Shown here one piece after another: positions 1-6,847 of a stretch of 12,580 nt of DNA. This stretch comes from Coemansia sp. RSA 922. Lineage: Eukaryota > Kickxellomycota > Kickxellomycetes > Kickxellales > Kickxellaceae. The notes below the pieces were generated by a model. The model saw only the letters and a program-made list of their open reading frames with translations. It was not told where the DNA came from and did not search any database. Where the stretch lies: the NCBI GenBank assembly GCA_027577415.1, contig JANBQS010000750.1, positions 1 through 12,580 on the forward strand. Reading direction: 5' to 3'. How positions within the stretch are numbered: position 1 is the stretch's first letter; each line of letters starts with the position of its first letter. Both the position numbers and the translations under genes were made by a program.

Positions 1-33
1 CAAGAAGCCTTGTATCGCCATGAGAACAAGTAG
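1..33 (+). CDS. Possible 3' end of a gene cut by the left edge
   Basis: In frame 1 the first ten codons are open and end at TAG (31-33), reading QEALYRHENK. The sequence becomes clearly AT-rich straight after the stop, as in the 3' flanks elsewhere in this window. Ten codons cannot identify a family, and frame 2 is also open for eleven codons before a TGA. This is only a guess that a plus-strand gene ends here; the segment could equally be non-coding. Confidence 0.2.
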   Translation, partial: QEALYRHENK

Positions 34-526
34 CTGATGTAAATTTCTTGTTTAGTCATCTCTTGTTTGTGCCATCTTTATCACTTTGCTTTCTGTACAA
101 TGTATTTTGACAGCGACTTTTTGTATTGGGTAGGGCAATACATGTGTGCTTGACATTACGCAGCCATTGTAGATAAATGGCCTTTAGTCACTGGGAATAC
201 CTGTTTGCTTTACTGGGAGCTGTGCCTTGGGAGCTGATCATATTTGATCATATTTATGATTGAGTATACGTATATGTTGGCAGGCAATGCTGATATATCA
301 TTTTATCATAAACAAATGCCAAAAAAGGATGATCAGGGATTCCAAGTCCAGTTGACTCAATAATTCATAAAAAAAAAAAGACATCATCACCCGCTCTGTT
401 GCCATTCTCGCCTTCTCCTTCACTTGCTTTTTTCTCTTATACTTCCATCTTAAAAAATGAAGCTACATAAAGAAGTTACATAAATATTAGCATCGTAGCC
501 AATAATAAGCCGGATAAAGAGATAAT
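34..526. other. AT-rich intergenic region, no gene seen
   Basis: The stretch is AT-rich, with homopolymer A runs near 369-380 and no open frame of useful length. It holds short local repeats (214-254) and a pyrimidine-rich tract at about 390-450. That tract ends in AAAAAATG, which opens an eight-codon plus-strand ORF at 457-483 (MKLHKEVT, then TAA). A CT-rich tract just before a start codon resembles a fungal core promoter, but no gene follows on the plus strand. I see no tRNA or other structured RNA. Confidence 0.5.
214..254. repeat. Two short direct repeats
   Basis: TGGGAGCTG occurs at 214-222 and again at 228-236 with a 14-bp period. Overlapping the end of it, the 10-mer TGATCATATT is repeated perfectly in tandem at 235-244 and 245-254; its core TGATCA is itself palindromic. 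Both could be local slippage in AT-rich spacer DNA. No function is claimed. Confidence 0.6.
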
Positions 527-711
527 TTATTCGTAGTCGCACTGATCTGTAGCTATCCAAAAAATATTAGTCACAGAGTGATAGGAAGGGTGTGGGTGAA
601 GATACTCAGGATTCAAGTCAAAATCGAAAAACATTGGTTCAATTTTGCTGCTCACTGTATATGAGCGGTCGTGGCATGAAAGCACAAGACCCTCTTTCCA
701 GTCATCGACTA
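527..711 (-). other. Candidate alternative 3' exon of MIC19
   Basis: An open frame runs to TAA at 529-527. It is preceded on the minus strand by a strong acceptor: CTGAT (fits the CTRAY branch site), then a run of eight T and AG at 713-712. A GTGAGT donor lies inside the MIC19 coding region at 825-820. Splicing 825-712 out (114 nt) keeps the frame: MIC19 residue 150 would be followed by IVDDWKEG and about 53 more residues ending in DQCDYE, giving a 211-residue protein instead of 158. AATAAA lies at 531-526 on the minus strand. I recognise no domain in the segment. It could also be chance, an unrelated small ORF (ATG at 736, 69 codons) or a decayed exon. A second potential 53-nt intron (605-553, GTATCT, CTAAT, TAG) lies within it. 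Confidence 0.35.
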
Positions 712-792
712 CTAAAAAAAACGAATCAGTGAGCATATCAATATTATTTTTCCATTAAGCCTGATTTGTGATGTCAAAAGTGACAGGTTTGA

Positions 793-798
793 TTTATT
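793..798 (-). terminator. AATAAA poly(A) signal just after the MIC19 stop
   Basis: On the minus strand the sequence after the MIC19 stop reads TAACAATAAATC, so a consensus AATAAA begins two bases after the stop. It would define the 3' end of the short MIC19 transcript. If the 825-712 intron is real, this signal lies inside it and would compete with splicing. Confidence 0.45.
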
Positions 799-799
799 G

Positions 800-1350
800 T
801 TAGCGATGTGTGGCAACAAACTCACTCTCGAGAGTGGCTACCAAGCTCTTAAATTCGCAGACTTCTTTCCAGCAGTTCAGCGTCCTTCCGGCATTATCCT
901 TCAAACAAGCGGCGACTCGATCGCGAGCGTGTAGAGCCTGCTCATATGTGGGAGACTTTGTAGTAGGATTAGCAGCGATCTGGTGTGAAACATCTCGTAT
1001 CTCGCGAAGCAGATCGGATGTGCTGACTTGGCGCTCCTTGGCCTTTAGCTCCTCGAGCTGGTTCTTCTCAAGGATGCGCGCCAATTCCTTAGCTACGCCC
1101 TCGTCGACTTTATCGGCCAAGTCGCGCGATTTAGCCACGGCACCGTCCTCAGCCGGAGGGTTTGGAGTCGTGGTCGCCTCGGAAACTAGTTTGTCTTTAA
1201 GCTGGGCCGTAAACTAGAGACACGCAAAGAAAGCAGTTAGTGGTGAATGCGTCTATTGCGGAAGGACAGGCGTGATAAGAAACTCACCCCTATGGGCACT
1301 TGGCTAGCGTAGACGTAGACGGGCTCGTTCTTTGAGTTGCTCGCACCCAT
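800..1350 (-). CDS. MIC19: MICOS complex subunit MIC19 (CHCH protein), two exons
   Basis: Predicted subunit of the MICOS complex, which holds crista junctions at the mitochondrial inner membrane. The CDS joins exon 1 (1350-1288) to exon 2 (1213-800) and encodes 158 residues. It begins MGASNSK, a good N-myristoylation signal of the kind known for this family. Next comes the conserved start of the fungal family domain (FTAQLKDKL, residues 22-30), then a helical, charged middle part (about 48-90). The C-terminal half-CHCH segment has C124 and C135 in a Cx10C pair, followed by W136, EV, a third Cys at 140, and FK..V..LE..F. A single Cx10C pair is what I expect of fungal Mic19, whereas animal CHCHD3 has twin motifs. 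The third cysteine looks unusual. The start is chosen because only this ATG gives the myristoylation motif and joins in phase 0. The gene is divergent from POP1. An alternative C-terminus through a second intron is possible. Confidence 0.85.
1214..1287 (-). other. MIC19 intron 1 (74 nt)
   Basis: The donor is GTGAGT after GGG at 1288. CACTAACTG supplies a branch site matching CTRAY, and the intron ends in a pyrimidine-rich stretch with TCTCTAG at 1214. Removing it joins the MGASNSK exon to the family domain in phase 0, and without it the two parts are not linked. The length and signals are typical of fungal introns. Confidence 0.85.
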
Positions 1351-1609
1351 TTTCAAAGACTCAGCAGTGGCGGTTTGTAATTACAAGTAAATGATTTCGA
1401 TTCAAAAGAGAAGAGCACAAGAATACAAGCCCTTCAAAACCTAATCGTCTCTTGAGATATCGGCTCGACGATAGCTCATCGGCTCGCACCCAGAAATGAA
1501 TATAATTTTTCAATCGGGCTTCCTCGACTTTTTCTCTTCTATCCCGTTCTGATTTGTCCATTAATTTCGATATTCTATTTTATAAGCGCACTCTTGTTGT
1601 TGCTTGCAA
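1351..1609. promoter_or_regulatory. Divergent MIC19/POP1 promoter region
   Basis: The 259 bp between the two start codons must hold both core promoters. No clear TATA box stands at a useful distance; TATAAG near 1580 is only about 30 bp from the POP1 ATG. Two copies of ATCGGCTCG (minus strand CGAGCCGAT) lie at 1459-1467 and 1478-1486. A 66-codon minus-strand ORF (1561-1361) ends eleven bases before the MIC19 ATG; I treat it as a possible uORF at most. Confidence 0.7.
1459..1486 (-). repeat. Paired CGAGCCGAT motif in the MIC19/POP1 promoter
   Basis: ATCGGCTCG is repeated exactly at 1459-1467 and 1478-1486 with a 19-bp period. Read on the minus strand the repeat is CGAGCCGAT. The core CGAGCCGA recurs as a pair in the other divergent promoter (9365-9407), which suggests a transcription-factor site. 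The binding protein is unknown to me. Confidence 0.5.
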
Positions 1610-4081
1610 ATGAGCTCAGAGTCTGGAAAGCGGGCTGAGGCGGATAGACGAAAGGCTCGTCAAACTACGTCAGGGTTCAAGCAGCATGTTTCGGAGCAAA
1701 AAGCGGTGGTGGCTGGGCATGCGACTCTTAGCAAGGCACGGTCTTTAGACGTCACAGGGTTTGTCGAGGCGCGGTCATTTGAGATCAACGCACTCCAGCG
1801 CTCGCTTGAGAGTGCCAAGACGTCGGGCAATGCTCGTGCTTTTCAGACGCTTCCTCGGCATCTCCGGCGACGCGCAGCTAGTCACAACGTCAAGCGCATG
1901 CCGGTGCGACTACGTGAAAAGGCGATATCCGAGATGAAAAAGTCAGCAGCGTCCTCAAAGACGCTGGGCGACTCGGGCAAGCTAACCAATGCAAAGAAAA
2001 ACAACCGGTATAAGCGACGCAGGACGAGGTCGGTACGCGCAGAGTATGAGCAGCGTCAGAATGGCAAGCGTTGGCTGGAGACTCACGTCTGGCACGCTAA
2101 GCGCATGCACATGAAGGAGATGTGGGGTGTCATGGTGGCCGACTCGCCCAACGAGCGCAGTCACCGAGCCGCCTACCGAGCTGCTAAGGAGAAGACCTTT
2201 GTACAGGATGTATCGTTCTATAGGACTATCGAGGTTACCGGCCAAGTCGAGGCAATTACTCGTCTCCTAGGCTGCCTAGTCGCCCCTGAGGATCTCACTA
2301 TCGCAGCGCCATGCTACGTAAATGGAAACCGGATGGCGTCTCTTACGATGTATCGGGCTGGCCAGTACCCGCTGTCTGCACTTGGTCCAGTCACTGCGCT
2401 GTGGAAGCCTATTATCAAAGGACAGCTGGGCGTTATGTGGATTCGAATCCATCCCTGCATTGCTGATACAGTGCTTTCCGAGCTTGTTAATGCTAGAGCC
2501 ATGCTGCAAGAGCCGCTTGAACAGCAGCTGAGGATCGACGATATTAGCTGCGACTTGGTCTCCTTTGAGCTCCTCGGTAACCAAAGTACGCAGATGTTGT
2601 GCTCGATTTTGTCTCACACTGCTTCTCCGAAATCATGTGGGGCGTCTATTTTGCAGGCTATTCAAGCCTTGCCCAGCCCGGCCTCGCTGCCCGAAAGCGT
2701 TGTTCTTGCCCTGCGAATCCACGACCCGCGACTGCACTTCCCATTCAAGCTGGGCGCGGAAGAAACCCAGCTCTTGCCAGAACAGCGGCAGCGTCAGCTA
2801 GACGAGGTGTTGCTGCAGTGGCCAGCTGGTGCTGCATCGCTATCTGAAGCCGGTGATGGCGGCATTTGGGACCGAGCTAGCTGTGCCAGTGACGTCGAGC
2901 GTCGACCTTCCGAGCACATCCTTAATGAGCGACGCCACGCCCAGTTGATTCCGGGCGCAAAGCTGAGCCCAGATCCCAACATCGACGTTACTGTGCCTCT
3001 TTTGTTGATTCGCACTGGCCCGGAGGCTCTGCTGGGCTCGCGTGTGATCAAAACGGCCAGTCAGCTAGTCGACAACCTAGCCCATGGTTGGACGCTTTTG
3101 GCGCCAAAGGGCTGGGGCATGTCACTGTGGATGGCCCTTAACTTTGCCGGCGCAAGGGCTCAGGGACTGCAAGAGAGGAACCATGTTGGATTTGAGGCGG
3201 GACTGCCAACATTCCCTGCCAACTGGCCTGGCACTAGTGCTTACGACTCCTGGGCTGGCTCCATTGCTGCCGACGAATTTGGCAAGTGGTCTCGCCGTCC
3301 TCCTGGCAAGCGCACCAACTACTTGCAACTCGGTGTCGAATCGCCCTTTTCGTCACCATTCCACACGCTACTCGGGATGACCAGCTCGCCAGCAACATAT
3401 CCCGAGATAACCACCAATGATCTTCAGTGTCGTATCAGGCGACTGCGCAAAATCAACTCTGATAAAAAGACTGTTGCGCTAGCAACTACTAGCGCCGATG
3501 ACGGAGACAATAGCGATGTCGATATGGGCGACCCAGACACTGCTAACGAACGCGAACTGGGTGCGGTCGATACGACTGCTGGGATATGGCTTGTATCCGG
3601 AGAGCGCCTCTCAGCCATAGTTAGCTCGCTTCTAACAGCTCCGCATGATAAAGTCACTCTGGTTCAGTGGGCCAAGCCGCTTTTGGAGTCAATTCGTGGT
3701 CACTCGTGTGAAGACTCTTTGCAGCTGCTAGAGCATGCCTTGGTTCGGGTGCGTCTGATCTGCAATGGTCGCGGCGTGCCAGCTAAGAACGCTCCTATCT
3801 ACATACGCTCTGGTGCTCCCTCGACAAGTCCGGATCAAGCACCTGTGGGCGTGGATCCTAGACGCCCTGCATTAATCGGCTACGTCATGACTGGGTCCTT
3901 CTCCCTCGCGCGTGGTTGCAGCATGGCCATCGGTGCATGTTCGTTGAAGGGACTGTTTAACCTTTGGAAGGCCGGACTTGGTATTCAGCTGCCTCAGGGC
4001 TCCAACAAGAGTGCCAGAGTCACCATTAACAGCATGAACGGAGGGCCTTTTATCGAGGCCATTCTTAACGTCATTCCCTGA
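1610..4081 (+). CDS. POP1: RNase P/MRP protein subunit POP1
   Basis: Predicted scaffold protein of RNase P and RNase MRP, which process tRNA 5' ends and pre-rRNA in the nucleus and nucleolus. It has 823 residues and no intron, close in size to the yeast protein. The N-terminal POP1 domain is clear: FEINALQRS near 56-64, the basic block RHLRRRAASHNVKRMPVRLR at 83-102, NNRYKRRRTR from 131, and HVWHAKRMHM at 159-168, all basic RNA-facing blocks typical of Pop1. The POPLD domain starts near 485 (HGWTLLAPKGWGMSLW from 492). The C-terminal domain includes GRGVPAKNAPIYI near 720 and IGYVMTGSFSLARG from 756. An acidic low-complexity insert lies around 625-650. The open frame extends two codons upstream only through TTG, so the ATG at 1610 is the start. 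It is divergent from MIC19 and in tandem with MED7. Confidence 0.96.
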   Translation: MSSESGKRAEADRRKARQTTSGFKQHVSEQKAVVAGHATLSKARSLDVTGFVEARSFEINALQRSLESAKTSGNARAFQTLPRHLRRRAASHNVKRMPVRLREKAISEMKKSAASSKTLGDSGKLTNAKKNNRYKRRRTRSVRAEYEQRQNGKRWLETHVWHAKRMHMKEMWGVMVADSPNERSHRAAYRAAKEKTFVQDVSFYRTIEVTGQVEAITRLLGCLVAPEDLTIAAPCYVNGNRMASLTMYRAGQYPLSALGPVTALWKPIIKGQLGVMWIRIHPCIADTVLSELVNARAMLQEPLEQQLRIDDISCDLVSFELLGNQSTQMLCSILSHTASPKSCGASILQAIQALPSPASLPESVVLALRIHDPRLHFPFKLGAEETQLLPEQRQRQLDEVLLQWPAGAASLSEAGDGGIWDRASCASDVERRPSEHILNERRHAQLIPGAKLSPDPNIDVTVPLLLIRTGPEALLGSRVIKTASQLVDNLAHGWTLLAPKGWGMSLWMALNFAGARAQGLQERNHVGFEAGLPTFPANWPGTSAYDSWAGSIAADEFGKWSRRPPGKRTNYLQLGVESPFSSPFHTLLGMTSSPATYPEITTNDLQCRIRRLRKINSDKKTVALATTSADDGDNSDVDMGDPDTANERELGAVDTTAGIWLVSGERLSAIVSSLLTAPHDKVTLVQWAKPLLESIRGHSCEDSLQLLEHALVRVRLICNGRGVPAKNAPIYIRSGAPSTSPDQAPVGVDPRRPALIGYVMTGSFSLARGCSMAIGACSLKGLFNLWKAGLGIQLPQGSNKSARVTINSMNGGPFIEAILNVIP

Positions 4082-4210
4082 TTATATTTTTGGTCCTATA
4101 ATTGTCTCCCTGAGATGAACACCGCTTTGTTGTCTGGCTTTTGCCAAGCCTTTTCTACTATCAATATATTCTCTGTACAAAAAAAAAGTGTCAATATTTA
4201 TCAAACTCAT

Positions 4211-4921
4211 ATGCCGGATCAGTCCCAGTCTGCTGGACAGCAGCTCGATGCGTCATATCCAGCCCCGCCCGACTACTATGCTCTGTTCACCGACTCCAAT
4301 GTCGCCAGACTAGCCTCCACAGAGGCAGAAGCAGCTCTCGATGACGCAGAGTTAAAGTTTCTTGTACCGCCAGAGCCACCGCTATCTGGGTCCTACGCAG
4401 GATTTGGCCGCCTGTGGCAAGTTCAAGATCGGCTTCCCACATTAGCAGAGCAAAACATACCGCAGCTGTACTCAGAGGGCCCCATTGACCGCATCACGGA
4501 GCTGAAGAGGCTCAACCACTCTATTTTGTTCGAGTTTCTGGACCTAGTAGATGTGCTTATCAAGGACCCGTCACAGTTCGGTGCTCGCACAGAGCGCATC
4601 CGCGACATCCTTGTCAATGCCCACCACCTCATCAACGAGTACCGTGGCCACCAGGCAAAGGAAACGCTAAAGCTCATGCTACAACAACAGATTGACGCCA
4701 AGCGCGAGAGCACTAGGGCCACGCTAGAAAAGTGCAAAGAGCTGGAACTCGAGGTGGAGCGCCTGAGGCAAGAAGCAGCAACGGTAGATATCCATACCAG
4801 AGTACCAGCAGAAACTGGCGCTACACAAGCTAAAGATGAGACGCAAGGCAGTGCCGACTCGAACGCCATATCCGCAGCAGGCCTCAAGGCGATTCTTGAG
4901 GCAGTGCAAGCTATCCACTAG
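4211..4921 (+). CDS. MED7: Mediator complex subunit 7
   Basis: Predicted middle-module subunit of Mediator, the bridge between transcription factors and RNA polymerase II. It pairs with MED21 through its helical C-terminal half. From the ATG at 4211 it has 236 residues. The family hallmarks appear in order: YPAPPDYYALFT (16-27), the PPEPPLSGSYAGFGRLWQ segment (53-70), LKRLNHSILFEFLDLV (98-113), and NAHHLINEYRGHQAKETL (136-153), then a coiled coil (about 154-190) and a polar tail. The usual family block is YRPHQARE; here it is YRGHQAKE. The frame stays open upstream to an ATG at 4115, which would add 32 residues that do not resemble Med7. I prefer 4211 because the family motif begins shortly after it, although that ATG has a weak context (C at -3). 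Only 129 bp separate it from the POP1 stop. Confidence 0.93.
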   Translation: MPDQSQSAGQQLDASYPAPPDYYALFTDSNVARLASTEAEAALDDAELKFLVPPEPPLSGSYAGFGRLWQVQDRLPTLAEQNIPQLYSEGPIDRITELKRLNHSILFEFLDLVDVLIKDPSQFGARTERIRDILVNAHHLINEYRGHQAKETLKLMLQQQIDAKRESTRATLEKCKELELEVERLRQEAATVDIHTRVPAETGATQAKDETQGSADSNAISAAGLKAILEAVQAIH

Positions 4922-4978
4922 ATACTTTCACATACATGCGATAAGGTGATATGTTAATTTCAAGGTCAAAACACCCAA
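4922..4978. terminator. 57-bp convergent gap between MED7 and CSM1
   Basis: The two stop codons face each other with only 57 bp between them. The gap is AT-rich and has no AATAAA on either strand. Both 3' UTRs almost surely run into the opposing gene, so the two mRNAs should overlap as antisense pairs. That is inferred from the spacing; no terminator motif is seen. Confidence 0.45.
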
Positions 4979-6646
4979 CTATGTTGTATGGCTAGATTGC
5001 GGATCCTCGGACCGAGTCTGTTCTGCGGCGGCGGACGCTGATCCAGCCCGGTCCGCAGCACTGGCTCTATCTTCACTTGGCTGGTGCAAGTGATCGCACA
5101 TGCGCCAGTAAAACATGGTCGCCGATGACTTTTCGAACGAAATGCTGCCCTGCAGATAATCAGGCAGCGCGGCTGGCGTGGGCGAACTGTCGTTTGGCGT
5201 GTACTGGAACTCGCCCGGGTATTCGTCAGAGACGGTCAGCTTATACGAGACGGTAGCATTGGGGCCGGTCTGCTTGCATAGATAGGACAGGCCGTCGTCT
5301 TCGGGGACTACGTCTTGGATGGCGAGGCCAGACATTTCTTGCATGAGCTTGAGAGCCTCGCGCAGATTGTAGTCTGTACTGGTTTCGGTCAGCTTCCGGT
5401 GCTTCTCCAGTCGCTCGATCGCCTCATCCTTGGACAGGACGTCCTGAGTGAGCGCGTCGATCTGCTGCTGTAGTACGACGACTTGCTTCTCAAGCTCCTT
5501 TTCGCTGGCCGACTTTGCGCCGTTGATCATGGGCTTCTTTGGCTCGGCTTCGGCTTTGTGTTTGATTGCAGCGACCTCGTTGCGCAACTTTGCAATCAAA
5601 GCGTCAGCAGCGTCAAAGCGCTCCTGAGAAGACCTTTTCAGCTCTTCGTACTCCCTCTCTGGCTGAGACTGGCGCAAAGCACATAGCTCCTCGTACTTTT
5701 TGCGCCACCTGGTACTCTCGTCCGCTGACGCCGATGCAGAGGAAGACGGCTGGACCTTTTCTTGCTTGGCTGTGGATATCCTTGCGCGGCTCCTTTCAAA
5801 CATTGATGGAGACACAATATCCACGTATACCTCGTGCCGTGGGGAGGTGACGGACGCTGCGCGAGTACGTACAGGCGTCACTGGACTTTGCCGACCACTA
5901 GGCACAGTATCTGGCTCATCGCCCTGGGACTTTAGGGGCCTGCCGCGCTTAGCCGGCGGGCGTTGAACCGTATCGGATTGCTTTGATGGCGTGCTAGGTA
6001 TGATATCAGCGTCGGACTTGCGCTTGCGGCCGCGCTTTGGCTTTGGCGACGCACTTTCGCTAGACTCGGCAATATCAATCTTTGGTGGTGGGCGCAATCG
6101 AGTGAATAGCAGGGGCGAGGCCTTTGTGGGATTCTTAGACGGAGTATCCAGAATCGTCGTTTGGCCGGGCAAGTCATAGTCGTCAGAGTCTGGAGTAGCA
6201 ATCTGAATCGTGTCGGCAAACTTTGCCTCGACCTCGCTGTCGCTGTCACCAACGACCTCGCTTACAGTGGCCGCTTTGGGGCGACCCCGACCCCTTGTCG
6301 TCTTCGCCTTGGCTGCTGCTGCTGCTGCCGGCTTTGCATTGGCAGGCGGGGCTTTGGAGCGCGGCGAAGAGCGCGTAACGGGAATGTCTGAGACGGCTGC
6401 AATGGTCGGACGCGTGCGCCGAGTCATGCCCAGAGTATCAGGCGGTGCGAGCTGATTCCCTTTAGAGGCAGCGGACGAGCGTCTCGTGGGTGTAGTCGTA
6501 TGGTTATCGCCATCGGACTCATCCACAGGTCCACGCTTTGTCTTTGTCACGTCTCCTTTGGCAGGGCGTCCTCTTTTCCGGGGTGTGACGCTGCTGCTAT
6601 CGGATACGGTAGTAGCGACCGCCTTATTAGACTTTCGTGGAGGCAT
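4979..6646 (-). CDS. CSM1: Monopolin-type CSM1/PCS1 chromosome segregation protein with AT-hooks
   Basis: Predicted Csm1/Pcs1 protein, which cross-links kinetochores and helps organise rDNA and centromeric chromatin. It has 555 residues and no intron. Residues 1-305 are disordered and basic, with AT-hook-like cores at 24-30 (KRGRPAK), 118-124 (RGRGRPK), 233-239 (KRGRPLK) and a variant at 204-210 (KRGRKRK). A coiled coil spans about 310-422. The C-terminal globular head spans about 426-520, with GLAIQDVV (440-447), YKLTVSDE, FQYTP (480-484), LPDYLQGSISF (494-504) and a final MFYWRM, the layout of the Csm1/Pcs1 head. Proline-directed sites with a basic residue (T21, T52, T168, T219, T257) fit CDK sites. 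Yeast Csm1 is about 190 residues, so the long N-terminus is the main difference. A polar tail follows 520. The start is the first ATG in the frame (MPPRKS). Confidence 0.85.
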   Translation of the reverse strand: MPPRKSNKAVATTVSDSSSVTPRKRGRPAKGDVTKTKRGPVDESDGDNHTTTPTRRSSAASKGNQLAPPDTLGMTRRTRPTIAAVSDIPVTRSSPRSKAPPANAKPAAAAAAKAKTTRGRGRPKAATVSEVVGDSDSEVEAKFADTIQIATPDSDDYDLPGQTTILDTPSKNPTKASPLLFTRLRPPPKIDIAESSESASPKPKRGRKRKSDADIIPSTPSKQSDTVQRPPAKRGRPLKSQGDEPDTVPSGRQSPVTPVRTRAASVTSPRHEVYVDIVSPSMFERSRARISTAKQEKVQPSSSASASADESTRWRKKYEELCALRQSQPEREYEELKRSSQERFDAADALIAKLRNEVAAIKHKAEAEPKKPMINGAKSASEKELEKQVVVLQQQIDALTQDVLSKDEAIERLEKHRKLTETSTDYNLREALKLMQEMSGLAIQDVVPEDDGLSYLCKQTGPNATVSYKLTVSDEYPGEFQYTPNDSSPTPAALPDYLQGSISFEKSSATMFYWRMCDHLHQPSEDRASAADRAGSASAAAEQTRSEDPQSSHTT

Positions 6647-6847
6647 GTTTCGAAGAACTAGGTAAATAAATTTGAAAAAGTCAAAAAAGAAAGCAGGGTT
6701 ATTATTGCCCTCTCCCCCCTGGCGCCCTCAAAAAGGGTACTCTTAAAAAAAACGCGTCAAGAGGGAAATGGGATTTTGAAAATCGAATAGTCAGAGGTCG
6801 CATCTAGCGGTGCTTGCTGATTGGCTGGAGCCAAGATAAATCAAATT
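6647..6847. promoter_or_regulatory. CSM1 promoter and YSH1 3' flank
   Basis: These 201 bp hold the YSH1 3' UTR and the whole upstream region of CSM1, both on the minus strand. Visible elements are ACGCGT (6752-6757), CCCCT (6716-6720) in a C-rich tract, and ATTGG (6820-6824; CCAAT on the minus strand, about 175 bp before the CSM1 ATG). The last lies at the edge of an inverted repeat, TTGGCTGGAGCCAA (6821-6834). No AATAAA for YSH1 is seen. Confidence 0.6.
6752..6757 (-). promoter_or_regulatory. MCB-like element (ACGCGT) upstream of CSM1
   Basis: ACGCGT followed by CA gives ACGCGTCA, matching the fungal MBF consensus ACGCGTNA. It lies about 106 bp before the CSM1 start. MBF drives G1/S genes in yeasts, so a chromosome-segregation gene would be a plausible target. 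A six-base palindrome can also occur by chance. Confidence 0.4.

Noticed and set aside
2438..2451. 14-bp palindrome TGGATTCGAATCCA resembling a tRNA B box
   Set aside because: It lies inside the POP1 coding region, has no matching A box or acceptor stem nearby, and is explained by coding sequence.
6305..6335. GCT/GCC trinucleotide run in CSM1
   Set aside because: It simply encodes a six-alanine run (residues 107-112) in the disordered tail; too short to call a notable microsatellite.
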